A stretch of 35,977 nucleotides of DNA from a bacterium (GCA_030428695.1 JAUIEM010000038.1:1-35977); one strand, 5' to 3'; shown: positions 22,290-30,628, counted from the stretch's first letter. Translations and numbers: made by a program. Notes: generated by a model from the letters alone, not told the origin.

Positions 22290-24628
22290 CGCTCGATCTC
22301 CAGGCTGACCGGGAGCTCGGCGCTGACCGGCCCCTCAGGGCCTTCCAGCGACAGCGCGAAGCTCCCCGTGTAGGTGCCGTCCGGGATGTCGGCCTTGACC
22401 CGGATGCGGATCTTGATCTGGCGCGCCGTGCGGCCGAGGGTTCCCGTGCCCCCGTCATCGGTCTCGGCGAAGTCCCAGCCCGCGCTGTCGCCGAGCACCT
22501 CCATGTTCAGCCCGGCCGGGATGCGGTTCCCGCCCGAGCGCAGCTCGGCCTTGCGCAGGGTGAAGGGCAGGTCGCGGTCGAAGGTGCTCGACACCGTGAC
22601 GGTCGCCTCGACCCAGCCGCCGGCCGCGCCTGCCCGCAGCCGCGCCGGCCCGTCGATGACCAGCTCGGGCCGCGGCAGCACGACCTCGAGCCGCAGGGGC
22701 AGGGCCCCCCAGCTCGAGCCGCCGCTCGGCCGCACCCGCAGCTCGCCGCTGTAGACGCCGGGGGTGGTGCCCCAGGGGATGCCGCCGACCACCGACAGCT
22801 GGCGGCGCCCGTTCGGCAGCTTCATCTCGTTGAGCTGCAGGGCCGCCCCGCCCGCGAGGGAGAGGTTGCCGAGCTCGAGGTCGAAGCGCTCGTCCGGCAA
22901 CAGCTGCATGTCGACCTCGGCGGAGAAGGCCGCCGCGCCGACCAGGGCCTGGCCGAGGTCGCCATCGCCGCGGATGTCGAACATGCGGCCCTTGACCAGC
23001 ACCCCGTGCTCCTGGCGCTCGCCGGCGTGGATGGCCGCGAAGCGCACCTGGCTCTGGAAGCTGCCCGGCCGGTCGGCGCCGGTGTAGGTGATCGTGAAGG
23101 TCATCGGCTGGCCGGGGATCACCGAGGCGGAGCTCGGCGAGACCCCGAAGCCTTCCGGCACCAGCGGCTCGAGGTCGACGCCGGCGCCGAGGTGGGTGCT
23201 GATCGTCAGCTCGCCGCGCACCTCGTCACCGACCCAGTTGTCGCCGAGGTCGAGCAGCTCGTTGTCGAGGGTGATGAAAGAGGGCGGCCGCGGATACATG
23301 CGGAAGGAGACCGACTTGGTGATCTCCCAGCTTCCCCCCGAGGGCCCGGTCCAGGTCAGGGTGAAGTTGGCGGTGAAGACCTCGGACACGTCCGGATCGC
23401 GCAGCTTGAGCGCGTCGGTCGTGCCGATGAAGTCGAGGTGGTCGTCGACCACGCCGTCGCTGTTGCAGGCGACCGTGACGACCGGACGCTGGTTCTCGTC
23501 GGCGACGACGACGTTGACCCGCGCCCCCTGCTCGAGCAGCTTCAGGGTCTCCTGGGTGCCGCCCTGGGACAGGGTCGCGCGCAGCCCGAGCCCGACCAGG
23601 GCGCCGTCGAAGTACTCCGACTGGGGCTGCTCGGGGTGCACCTCGAGGTCGAAGGGCAGCTCGGCCATCACCTGGGCGATCTCGTAGCGCCCGGCGACCT
23701 CGGCATCCCACACCCCGCTCTCGGGGTTGTCGATGTGGATGACCTCGAAGTTGGTGCGCGGGGCCATGTCCTGGGGCGGGTAGTAGTAGATGTTCGGGGA
23801 GATGCCGTAGGCGACGTTCTGCCCGTCACGGGTCAGCTGCATGAAGCGCGTGTTCGCTTCGAGCTTGATCAGCCCGTAGATCAGCCGCCGCGTGCCCGGG
23901 AACAGCTCGACCTGGTCGAGCCGGTTGGTCACGAACAGGTTCTCGGCGTCCTGGGTGATCTTCAGGAAGGCCTTCATCAGGTCACGGGACTGGTTGACCG
24001 GGTAGTAGGCGCCGCCGGTCGCGGTCGCGAGCTGGCGGATCAGGTCGGTCTGGCCTTCCGAGGAGAAGCCGATCGTGTGGATCTTCCACCGGCGCTCCTT
24101 GAACTCGGCGAGGATGTCCGTGAAGTCGGCGATGTCCTCGGGCCCGACCGTCGGCTCTCCGTCGGAGATGAACACGACGTTCTTGGTCTTCCCGCCGCGC
24201 ACCTGCGTCAGCATGCTGCGCGCGGTCTCGAGGGCGCTCATGAAGTTGGTCTGGCCCTGGAAGCTCAGCCGCCGGATGTCGTCGCGGGCCCGGAAGCGCG
24301 AGTCTTTGTTCTTCAGCGCCCCGATCCCCGACAACACCTGTCCGGAGCCGTTGAAGGACACCGCCCCGAAGTTCTGCCCGGTCGCGGTCAGCGCCGCGGC
24401 GAGCTGCGCGCCGTCGCGGGTCAGCCCGCCGGAGCCACCGAAGCCATCGTTGTCGTTGTCCTTGATGCTCGCCGAGCGGTCGAGCACCGCGATCAGCGAG
24501 CGGCCGTCGTGGTTGATCGCGTCGGCCTGGCTCGGGCCGTTGCCGTTGCCGCCGTTGTTCAGGGCTGGACAGCCGGTCAGTCCCAGGGCCATCCCCATCA
24601 CCAGAACGCTGAGTTGCCATGCGCGCAT
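22286..24628 (-). CDS. vWA domain lipoprotein
   Basis: 780 residues. It has a lipoprotein signal with lipobox LTGC (Cys20), then a short Asn/Gly-rich spacer. The vWA domain carries a full metal site: VLDRSAS (Asp50, Ser52, Ser54) and VVFISDGEPTVGPED. C-terminal to it are several beta-sandwich-like regions, including a stretch LDNELLDLGDNWVGDE that resembles choice-of-anchor or ASH-type Ig domains. It is probably anchored in a membrane facing the periplasm and binds protein ligands through the metal site. I chose the ATG at 24628 because GGAGACAGATAC precedes it and it yields a clean lipobox. A candidate promoter lies about 40 bp upstream, so longer starts would precede the transcript. It is first in an overlapping three-gene operon. 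Confidence 0.88.
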   Translation of the reverse strand: MRAWQLSVLVMGMALGLTGCPALNNGGNGNGPSQADAINHDGRSLIAVLDRSASIKDNDNDGFGGSGGLTRDGAQLAAALTATGQNFGAVSFNGSGQVLSGIGALKNKDSRFRARDDIRRLSFQGQTNFMSALETARSMLTQVRGGKTKNVVFISDGEPTVGPEDIADFTDILAEFKERRWKIHTIGFSSEGQTDLIRQLATATGGAYYPVNQSRDLMKAFLKITQDAENLFVTNRLDQVELFPGTRRLIYGLIKLEANTRFMQLTRDGQNVAYGISPNIYYYPPQDMAPRTNFEVIHIDNPESGVWDAEVAGRYEIAQVMAELPFDLEVHPEQPQSEYFDGALVGLGLRATLSQGGTQETLKLLEQGARVNVVVADENQRPVVTVACNSDGVVDDHLDFIGTTDALKLRDPDVSEVFTANFTLTWTGPSGGSWEITKSVSFRMYPRPPSFITLDNELLDLGDNWVGDEVRGELTISTHLGAGVDLEPLVPEGFGVSPSSASVIPGQPMTFTITYTGADRPGSFQSQVRFAAIHAGERQEHGVLVKGRMFDIRGDGDLGQALVGAAAFSAEVDMQLLPDERFDLELGNLSLAGGAALQLNEMKLPNGRRQLSVVGGIPWGTTPGVYSGELRVRPSGGSSWGALPLRLEVVLPRPELVIDGPARLRAGAAGGWVEATVTVSSTFDRDLPFTLRKAELRSGGNRIPAGLNMEVLGDSAGWDFAETDDGGTGTLGRTARQIKIRIRVKADIPDGTYTGSFALSLEGPEGPVSAELPVSLEIER

Positions 24629-24665
24629 GTATCTGTCTCCACGGGCCTTGGGATTTTGCGGCCGC

Positions 24666-24695
24666 ATTGTACCAGCTCCCCCCGTCATTTGCGAA
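24666..24695 (-). promoter_or_regulatory. Candidate promoter of the vWA-vWA-GT2 operon
   Basis: On the minus strand, TTCGCA (24695-24690), an 18-bp spacer and TACAAT (24671-24666). The start codon at 24628 follows about 38 bp after the -10, leaving a normal leader with a GGAGA site. Confidence 0.45.
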
Positions 24696-24857
24696 GCCGC
24701 GTCGGGCGGCGCCGAGGGGCGTCAACCCTTGCTCCGGAGGAGACGTTCCGGGTGGGGATTTTATTTCCCGGGCCCGTCGCCAGGCCGGGAAAGATCGCGT
24801 CGCGACGGGCGATCTGGCGCCGTCTGGCGGGGCTTTCCGGTTCCCCAGGAGCTGCGG

Positions 24858-24863
24858 TACCAT
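24858..24863 (+). promoter_or_regulatory. Candidate -10 of the DUF1353-like lipoprotein gene
   Basis: TACCAT, preceded by GCTGCGG, about 34 bp before the start codon. The -35 position reads TTCCGG, a poor match. Confidence 0.3.
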
Positions 24864-24896
24864 GGTCGATGCCCCCTTCGCCAGAGGAGCCCGTCG

Positions 24897-25628
24897 ATGA
24901 TGCTTCGCCTTCCTGTCGCCTGTCTGCTCGTGTGGGTCCTCGGCTGCGGCGACAACCCCTCGCCCCCCGGCCCGCCCGCGTCCCCACCGCAGCGCGGTTT
25001 CGCGCCGCTCCACGCGACCATCCGCGAGGCGGGCGCCGGGCTCAAGGAGCTGACCGAGGCGCTGGTCTACACCGATCCGCGGGGCCTGGTCTGGACCGCC
25101 CCGGTCGGAACCCTGACGGATGGGGCTTCCGTGCCGAGGGTGCTCCTCCCCGCCACCGACGGGCGCTTCCACGAGCGCTTCCTCAAAGCGGCGATCGTCC
25201 ACGACGCCTACTGCCAGGACGACAACCGCGCGCTCCCCTCGTTCCGCTCCCGCTCCTGGCAGGAGACCCACCGCATGTTCTACGACGCCTGCCTGGACGG
25301 GGGGACGCCGCAGACGCAGGCCTGGCTGATGTACGCCGCCGTCTGGCTCGGAGGACCGCGCTGGCGCGAGACCCGGCAGGTGGTCGACCCCGAAGCGGAG
25401 CTCTGGGACAAGGCGCTCGAGGACTTCGGCGGCGCGCGCGGGAGCGGGCCGGTCATCGTCACCGTCGTGGCCCCGGAGAGGTCGCCGATCGCCGACGAGG
25501 ACGCGCTGCGCCGCGAGCTCGACGCGCTCGAAGCCGCGCTGGCGAACAAGGACCGCAGCATCGAGGATGTCGACGCGCTCGAGGCCTGGCTGCGAGCGAG
25601 GGAAGCGGCGCTGGCGGAGGACGAGTAG
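24897..25628 (+). CDS. DUF1353-like lipoprotein
   Basis: 243 residues. The lipoprotein signal is MMLRLPVACLLVWVLGC, with Cys17 as lipidation site. The central part has TDGASVPRVLLP and, about 20 residues on, AAIVHDAYCQDD, the TDxASVP and HD signature of the DUF1353 family, which is often phage- or envelope-associated and of unknown activity. The conserved His-Asp hints at a hydrolase-like or metal site, but this is not established. The last 70 residues are charged and helical (DEDALRRELDALEAAL). GAGGAG lies 8 bp before the ATG at 24897. It is convergent with the PhnD-type gene, with only 1 bp between the two stop codons. Confidence 0.8.
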   Translation: MMLRLPVACLLVWVLGCGDNPSPPGPPASPPQRGFAPLHATIREAGAGLKELTEALVYTDPRGLVWTAPVGTLTDGASVPRVLLPATDGRFHERFLKAAIVHDAYCQDDNRALPSFRSRSWQETHRMFYDACLDGGTPQTQAWLMYAAVWLGGPRWRETRQVVDPEAELWDKALEDFGGARGSGPVIVTVVAPERSPIADEDALRRELDALEAALANKDRSIEDVDALEAWLRAREAALAEDE

Positions 25629-25629
25629 C

Positions 25630-26544
25630 CTACGGCAGCAGCGCCCGCAGCACCTCGAGCAGGTCCTCGCGCAGGGTCGCCTCGTCCTCGAGGGGCCGGA
25701 ACTCGCCGGTCTCCTCGAAGGCGGCCAGGGCGGCCCGGCCCTCCGGGCTGTCGGTCATGCCGGTCAGGGTGGTCAGCAGCGTGGCGACGGTCTCCTCCGG
25801 CAGGTCGGCCCGGACGGCGACGACGTGGCGGGGGACCGGGTCGGAGCGCACGATCACGCTGAGCTCCCGGGCCTGCTCGCCCGCGTACTCCTCGAAGTCG
25901 AGGTTGCTGACCGCCCCGGCCGCGACCCGGCCCGTCAGCACCCAGAGCACGATGTTCTCCTCGTCGAGGGCGAAGACCCCACCGACCTCGTCGATGCCGA
26001 CCGGCTCGTCGGGGCCTTCCTTCGGCGACAAGGTCAGGCCCCGGCCGGTGATGATCCCGGCGGGGAGGAAGTAGCCGCTGGTCGACCAGGGGTCCTCGAA
26101 CACCACCATCCGCCCCCGCAGGTCCTCGACGTTCTCGAGGCGGCTGTCGCGGCGGGCGAAGATCACGGAGTGGTAGCTGCCCACGCCGCCCTTGCTGCGT
26201 CGCAGGGGCACCTCCAGGGGGACCTGGCGGCTGAGGTGGTAGACGATCACCGGGCTGTCGATCACGACGTCGAGCTCGCCCTCGCGGAGCATCCGCACCG
26301 CGTCCTCGACCGAGGTCGCCGCGACCGGCTCGCAGGCGAGGCCTTGCGTTTCCAGGTAGTCGGTCAGGGGGCGGAACTCGGCGACGGTCTCGAGGGGCTT
26401 GTAGCTGATCGTGCCGATCTCTACGGTGCCGGCCTCGGGGCTCGGGGGCTCTGCGTCGTTGCCCCCCGGGGCGGGGGTCGAGTCGCCGCACGAAGCGAGC
26501 AGCATGAGCAGGATGAGGGCGCACAGGCGGGGCGCGCGGGGCAT
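25630..26544 (-). CDS. PhnD-type phosphate/phosphonate-binding lipoprotein
   Basis: 304 residues. The signal is MPRAPRLCALILLMLLASC (lipobox LASC, Cys19), then an acidic linker. The periplasmic binding fold follows: VEIGTISYKPLETVAEFRPLTDYL, LDVVIDSPVIVYHLS, YHSVIFARRDS, LRGRMVVFEDPWSTSGYFLP and GAVSNLDFEEY, the PhnD/PtxB pattern for phosphate, phosphonate or phosphite binding. No ABC permease or ATPase is adjacent, so it is an orphan; orphan PhnD-like proteins can also serve as sensor partners. GGAGG stands 5 bp before the ATG at 26544, which I prefer to the upstream ATG at 26694 because the latter would place the signal peptide internally and read through repeat DNA. Ligand uncertain. Confidence 0.85.
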   Translation of the reverse strand: MPRAPRLCALILLMLLASCGDSTPAPGGNDAEPPSPEAGTVEIGTISYKPLETVAEFRPLTDYLETQGLACEPVAATSVEDAVRMLREGELDVVIDSPVIVYHLSRQVPLEVPLRRSKGGVGSYHSVIFARRDSRLENVEDLRGRMVVFEDPWSTSGYFLPAGIITGRGLTLSPKEGPDEPVGIDEVGGVFALDEENIVLWVLTGRVAAGAVSNLDFEEYAGEQARELSVIVRSDPVPRHVVAVRADLPEETVATLLTTLTGMTDSPEGRAALAAFEETGEFRPLEDEATLREDLLEVLRALLP

Positions 26545-26650
26545 CGTATCCTCCGGAATGTACGGGAAGAGGCGCGCGGCCCCTTCCTGGCTAGCCTCTA
26601 TTGACCTCAGCGTAGATCTTGTCCCACGAGGGGAGGTCGGTTCTCGAAGT

Positions 26651-26680
26651 GCGACGGGAGGGGTAGATCCCTCCCCTACA
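26651..26680 (-). repeat. Single diverged palindromic repeat, opposite orientation to the 54-bp array
   Basis: GGGAGGGG (26656-26663) and CCCTCCCC (26669-26676) form a perfect 8-bp stem around TAGAT. Read on the minus strand it has the same frame (TGTAGGGG, loop, CCCTCCCG) as the array units at 26698-26859. Confidence 0.7.
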
Positions 26681-26697
26681 TGCTTGTCCCTCAACTG

Positions 26698-26859
26698 CTC
26701 GAGCCTCTTGTAGGGGCGGGGTCTACCCCCGCCCGCCGATCGCGGACAGCGCTCGAGTTTCTTGTAGGGGCGGGTTCACCCCCCGCCCGCCGGTCGCGGA
26801 CAGAGCTCGAGTTTCTTGTAGGGGCGGGGTTCACCCCCGCCCGCCGATCGCGGACAGAG
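26698..26859 (+). repeat. Three contiguous 54-bp palindrome-bearing repeats
   Basis: Units at 26698-26751, 26752-26805 and 26806-26859 each begin CTCGAG, contain CTTGTAGGGGCGGG, and after a short loop a run such as CCCCCGCCC that pairs with it, then a GC-rich end with CGCGGACAG. Units 2 and 3 differ at only a few positions. Together with the diverged copy at 26651-26680 they fill most of the 327 bp between the kinase stop and the PhnD-type start. This looks like a dispersed intergenic repeat family; the hairpins could also stop transcripts leaving the kinase gene. No gene is seen here; because 54 is a multiple of three, spurious repetitive ORFs arise. Confidence 0.9.
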
Positions 26860-26871
26860 CTCAGGCTGAGG

Positions 26872-29800
26872 TCAGTCGATCTCACGGACGAGCCGCAGGC
26901 CGAAGTCGTCTCCGGCCCGCTCCTGCAGCACGGCGGTGCGGCTCGCGAGCCGCAGCTCCTCGCTCCCGACGAAGGCCTGGAAGCCGGCCCCGCGCAGCTC
27001 GACCCAGCTCCCGCGCAGGGAGCCGTACAGCGGCAGGGCCTGCGGGTGGAAGCTGCCGGCGACGTGCTCGCGCACCGAGCCGTTCAGGTCGAGCACGCCG
27101 TACACCGAGCAGTCCTGCGGCAGGCTGCCGACCGGCAGCAGCGCCCGGTCGGCCGGGGCGAGGAAGCCGCTCAGCGTGTAGGAGGGCTCGCACAGGTCCC
27201 CCCACACGTAGGCGCGGGCGTCGGCGCCACGCGCGGCCAGCTCCCACTCGTCGGCGGTCGGCAGCCGGTAGCGGCGCCCCTCGTCGAGGCTGCGCCAGGT
27301 GCAGTAGGCGATCGCGGCGCCGTGGCTGAGGCCGCTGACCGGCAGCCGGCCGTCGCCCTCGTGCGACCAGCTCCCGGCCCAGCGCCAGCCGCCGACCCGC
27401 GGCAGCAGCGCGTCGCTGTCCGCGCCGTCGGGCAGCTCGCTCGCCAGGAAGCGCAGGTACTCCGCGCGGGTGACCTCGGTGCGCCCGATCGCGAAGCCGT
27501 CGAGCTCGACCGTGCGCGGCTCGCGTCCGAGCCGCGCCTCGCGGTCGCCGCCGAGGGAGACGGTGGCGGGCGGGATGTAGACGAACTCCTCGCCGAGCGC
27601 GGTCGCCCCGCGCAGCGGCACCCGCAGCGTGTGCTCGCCGCCGGAGCGGACGACGACCGGCACCCGCGTGTCCCGCGCCGTCAGGTGACGCAACACGAGC
27701 AGGTAGTTGCCCGGCGGCAGGTCGATCTGCAGCGGCGTGTTGCCGAGCAGGTTGCCCGGTCCGACCGGCAGCGGCAGCTCCTCCGGATGGGCGCTCCAGG
27801 CCGCCGCGCGCGAGCCTCCGCTGACCGCGTCCGGGTCGGGGTGGAAGGGCCGGGGCGTGCGGCGCAGGGTGGCCGGGTCGTCCTCCAGGCGGAACAGGAA
27901 CACCCCCGCCTCCCGCGGCTCGCTGACCACCTCGAGGCGCCCGGGGACCGGCGCGACATCCAGGCGCTCGCCGAGGCCCTCGAGCATCGCGCGGTAGAAG
28001 GGCAGGCGCTCGCTGTCGCCCGCTTCCTCCGCCTCCGCCAGCTCGGCGCGGTAGAGCTCGACGAGCAGCCGGCGGGCCTCGGCGTTGCCGGGGTCGAGGC
28101 CGCGGGCGCGGTGGAAGCAGGCGATGGCCTGGGCGCGCAGCTGCAAGGCCTCGCGCCGCCGTGAGCGCAGGGTGCCGCGGACCCGGTAGAGCAGGGACTT
28201 GTCGGCCAGGGAGGAGGTCGGCGTGACGTCGGCGCCGAGCGTGCGCACGGTCGCCTCGTCGGCGGTGATCACGGTCGTCAGGCGCGCGAAGTTGACCAGG
28301 TGGCGCCGGCCCTCGTCGATCTGGCGCGCGGCCTCGGCGACGTTCCGCGCGGCGAGCGCCTCGCGGGCCTGCTCGAGGCCGGCGTAGGCCTCGGGGCGCG
28401 AGGGGTCCTGGCCGATCAGCTCGCCGTACAGGCCCATCGCCCGGGACCAGTCCTTGCTGGCGGCCGCGCCTTCCGCCTGTTCGAGCCCGGCGCTGTAGGC
28501 GAGCCGCGCGCGGACCTCGCCGACCGCCCACCAGGTCGCGATCCCGCACAGGAGCAGGATCAGGGTCAGGGCGAGCGCGGCCGCGGGCTTGTTGCGCCGG
28601 GCGCGGTTCAGGATGGTCTGGATGATGCCCGTCGCGCGCGCGTCGATCGGCTCGCCGTCGAGGAAACGCTCGATGTCCCGGCACATGTCCAGGGCGGTCG
28701 GGTAGCGAAAGCCGAGCTCCTTGCTCATCGCCTTCATGCAGATCACCGAGGCGGGCTTCGGGACGTCCGCCACCTTCTGCATCGGCGGGGTCGCGTCCTC
28801 GTTGATCACCTTGGCGATCAGCGATGGCGCGCTCTCGGCGACGAAGGGCAGGGCGCCGGTCAGGCACTCGTACATCGTCACGCCGAGGCTGTAGATGTCG
28901 CTGCGCGGCCCGACGAGGTCCTTGCGTCCCTGCAGCTGCTCGGGGGGCATGAAGGCGAGGGTCCCGACCGCGGTGCCGGTGCGGGTCAGCTGGGTCTGCG
29001 CGTGCAGCTCTTTGGCGAGGCCGAAGTCCATCAGGAAGGGCTCGCCGTCGTCGGCGACGATGATGTTGCTCGGCTTGAGGTCGCGGTGGATCACGCCCTC
29101 GCGGTGCGCGTGGTGCAGGGCGGTGGCGATCTTGCGCAGCAGCTGGCAGGTCTCCTCGACGCTGAGGCGGCGGGTCTTCAGCAGCTTGTCGAGCGGCAGG
29201 CCCTCGATCAGGTCCATCGTGAAGTAGTGGATGCCCAGCTCCTCGCCGACCTCGTGCACCGCGATGATGTTCGGGTGCCGCAGGCGCGCCGTCGCCCGGG
29301 CTTCGTGCCGGAAGCGGTGGCGCAGGCGGGGGTTCTCGGCCGAAGAGGGGAGCAGGACCTTGAGCGCGTAGTCCTTCTCGAGGCGCTCGTGGTGTACGCG
29401 GAAGACCTGGCCCATGCCGCCCTTGCCGAGCAGGTCCTTGACCACGTAGTTGCCGAGCCGGTCCCCGCTCTGCAGGGGCCAGTGGGCCCGCGGCTTCGGC
29501 GCCGCGGGCGGGGGTCGCTGTTGGCTGGTCGACAGCTCTGGCGCCTGCTTGGGGGAGGGGCCCGGGGCGGTGGTGCGATGGGCGGACGCGCCGAAGGAGC
29601 CGTGGGAGGGCGGACCTTGGTACAGCAGGCGCGCCTGCTGCTCCTGGGCCTGCGCCGCGCCGGAGACGGGGGAGAAACGCCGCGAGTCGCCGCGCTCGGT
29701 GGCCGCGGTCAGCTCGGCGATGCGGTCGGGGCTGAGCAGCCCCCGCTCGACGATCAGGTCGCGGAGCGAACGCTGCGGGGCGCGCTTGAGCTTGTAGTTG

Positions 29801-29886
29801 ACCAGCTCGGTCATCTCCGAGCTGCTCAACAGGCCCCGTTCCTGGACGATACGAAGCAGCGTGCTGTCGGTCGGCGAGAGCATCAT
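26872..29886 (-). CDS. Membrane Ser/Thr protein kinase with C-terminal SUMF1-like domain
   Basis: 1004 residues. N-terminal (5-62): two copies of a helical VxERGLLS motif, then a Pro/Ser-rich linker. Kinase domain (about 147-415): glycine loop GKGGMGQVF, Lys176 in YALKVL, VIHRDLKPSN (Asp269), DFG (Asp287), MPPEQLQG; all catalytic residues are present. A single membrane segment (about 434-455) is followed by a TPR-like helical region (about 465-690), a PEGA-like beta stretch, and a SUMF1/formylglycine-generating-enzyme-like domain from about 790 (IGRTEVTRAEYLRFL, PTADEWELAARG, YGVLDLNGSVREH). The SUMF1 part may bind ligands outside the cell rather than act enzymatically. I prefer the ATG at 29886 (AAGGA adjacent) over the upstream start at 30021, whose 45 extra residues lack domain character. 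Confidence 0.92.
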   Translation of the reverse strand: MMLSPTDSTLLRIVQERGLLSSSEMTELVNYKLKRAPQRSLRDLIVERGLLSPDRIAELTAATERGDSRRFSPVSGAAQAQEQQARLLYQGPPSHGSFGASAHRTTAPGPSPKQAPELSTSQQRPPPAAPKPRAHWPLQSGDRLGNYVVKDLLGKGGMGQVFRVHHERLEKDYALKVLLPSSAENPRLRHRFRHEARATARLRHPNIIAVHEVGEELGIHYFTMDLIEGLPLDKLLKTRRLSVEETCQLLRKIATALHHAHREGVIHRDLKPSNIIVADDGEPFLMDFGLAKELHAQTQLTRTGTAVGTLAFMPPEQLQGRKDLVGPRSDIYSLGVTMYECLTGALPFVAESAPSLIAKVINEDATPPMQKVADVPKPASVICMKAMSKELGFRYPTALDMCRDIERFLDGEPIDARATGIIQTILNRARRNKPAAALALTLILLLCGIATWWAVGEVRARLAYSAGLEQAEGAAASKDWSRAMGLYGELIGQDPSRPEAYAGLEQAREALAARNVAEAARQIDEGRRHLVNFARLTTVITADEATVRTLGADVTPTSSLADKSLLYRVRGTLRSRRREALQLRAQAIACFHRARGLDPGNAEARRLLVELYRAELAEAEEAGDSERLPFYRAMLEGLGERLDVAPVPGRLEVVSEPREAGVFLFRLEDDPATLRRTPRPFHPDPDAVSGGSRAAAWSAHPEELPLPVGPGNLLGNTPLQIDLPPGNYLLVLRHLTARDTRVPVVVRSGGEHTLRVPLRGATALGEEFVYIPPATVSLGGDREARLGREPRTVELDGFAIGRTEVTRAEYLRFLASELPDGADSDALLPRVGGWRWAGSWSHEGDGRLPVSGLSHGAAIAYCTWRSLDEGRRYRLPTADEWELAARGADARAYVWGDLCEPSYTLSGFLAPADRALLPVGSLPQDCSVYGVLDLNGSVREHVAGSFHPQALPLYGSLRGSWVELRGAGFQAFVGSEELRLASRTAVLQERAGDDFGLRLVREID

Positions 29887-29985
29887 TTCCTTCGCGGCGG
29901 CGTCGCTATGGGGAAGAGCGTACCGCAAATGGGCGCCGACTTCACGTGAACCCGGTGTGAATCGTGTGTCATCACCCCGATGCGT

Positions 29986-30012
29986 CGGCGCGGCCTGCGA
30001 CAGGCCGCGCCG
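29986..30012 (-). terminator. Perfect 12-bp hairpin between the lipoprotein and kinase genes
   Basis: CGGCGCGGCCTG (29986-29997) pairs without mismatch with CAGGCCGCGCCG (30001-30012) around a 3-nt loop. It starts 20 bp after the stop codon of the lipoprotein gene transcribed in this direction. There is no U-run, so it may work as an intrinsic-like terminator or as an RNA stabiliser. Confidence 0.5.
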
Positions 30013-30031
30013 GAAGCTCACTGCAGACTGG

Positions 30032-30580
30032 TCAGTTGACGACGGTCACTGCGATGTGGACCTGGTCGTAGTCGTTCTCGCCGTCCGCGGTCAGCTCGAG
30101 GTGGTACTTGCCGCCGGGCAGGCTGTCGATCACCTTCGGCTCGCTGCCGTCGTAGAACTTGACGGAGGCGTCCGGCCCACACAGCTCGTGGGGCGTGTTC
30201 GGGGCGAAGTTGTTCGGGGTCGTGACCAGGTAGTAGGCCGACAGGTCCGGGGTTCCGCCCGGCGCGGCGTACATGATCAGCTCGGCCTTCTCGAAGCGGC
30301 CGAGCATCTGCTCGTCGAAGCTGTACTCGATGGTGAAGGTCCCGCTGACCGTCCCCGCGCGCAGCATCTTGACCTGGTCGTCCTGGGCTTCGCCGGCGCA
30401 CTCCTTGCCGTTGATCGACACGGACAGGTAGTGTCCCTGTCCTGGCTCGGGCGCGCCGTTCGGGCCGGGGTTGTCGTACTCGGGCGTATAGTTGTTGTTC
30501 GGAACAAAGGGTTGTGACTGGTTCGAGCTCTTGCAACCGAACGCCGCACAGACCACGAGCAGGCAGACCAACCGTTTCAT
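30032..30580 (-). CDS. Small lipoprotein of unknown function
   Basis: 182 residues. The lipoprotein signal is MKRLVCLLVVCAAFGC (Cys16), followed by an Asn/Pro/Gly-rich linker of about 35 residues. The rest is a beta-rich domain of about 130 residues (HYLSVSINGKEC, SGTFTIEYSFDEQML, GGKYHLELTADGENDYDQVHIAVTV) that may be an Ig-like sandwich; two Cys residues (in GKEC and HELCG) could pair. I do not recognise the family. CGGAGGAACG lies upstream of the ATG at 30580. A good -10 word is about 45 bp upstream, and a strong hairpin lies downstream, so it is probably monocistronic. Confidence 0.75.
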   Translation of the reverse strand: MKRLVCLLVVCAAFGCKSSNQSQPFVPNNNYTPEYDNPGPNGAPEPGQGHYLSVSINGKECAGEAQDDQVKMLRAGTVSGTFTIEYSFDEQMLGRFEKAELIMYAAPGGTPDLSAYYLVTTPNNFAPNTPHELCGPDASVKFYDGSEPKVIDSLPGGKYHLELTADGENDYDQVHIAVTVVN

Positions 30581-30622
30581 CGTGTCGTTCCTCCGGGGGT
30601 TTGTGTCCCGTCTTGCACTTTT

Positions 30623-30628
30623 ATTCTA
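30623..30628 (-). promoter_or_regulatory. Candidate -10 of the small lipoprotein gene
   Basis: TAGAAT on the minus strand inside a short AT-rich patch (TAGAATAAAA), about 45 bp before the start codon. The -35 position is not recognisable. Confidence 0.4.

Noticed and set aside
22271..26074. A 1267-residue plus-strand open frame across the vWA lipoprotein gene and beyond
   Set aside because: Antisense shadow of a well-supported gene; the sequence is low-complexity and crosses other genes and a promoter.
26698..26859. CRISPR array
   Set aside because: Units are contiguous with no unique spacers, are internally palindromic over most of their length, and no cas gene is nearby.
26680..26885. Protein-coding gene made of 18-residue repeats (VGAGxxPARRSRT type)
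   Set aside because: The frame arises because the 54-bp repeat length is a multiple of three; it has no independent start signal and extends into the kinase 3' end.
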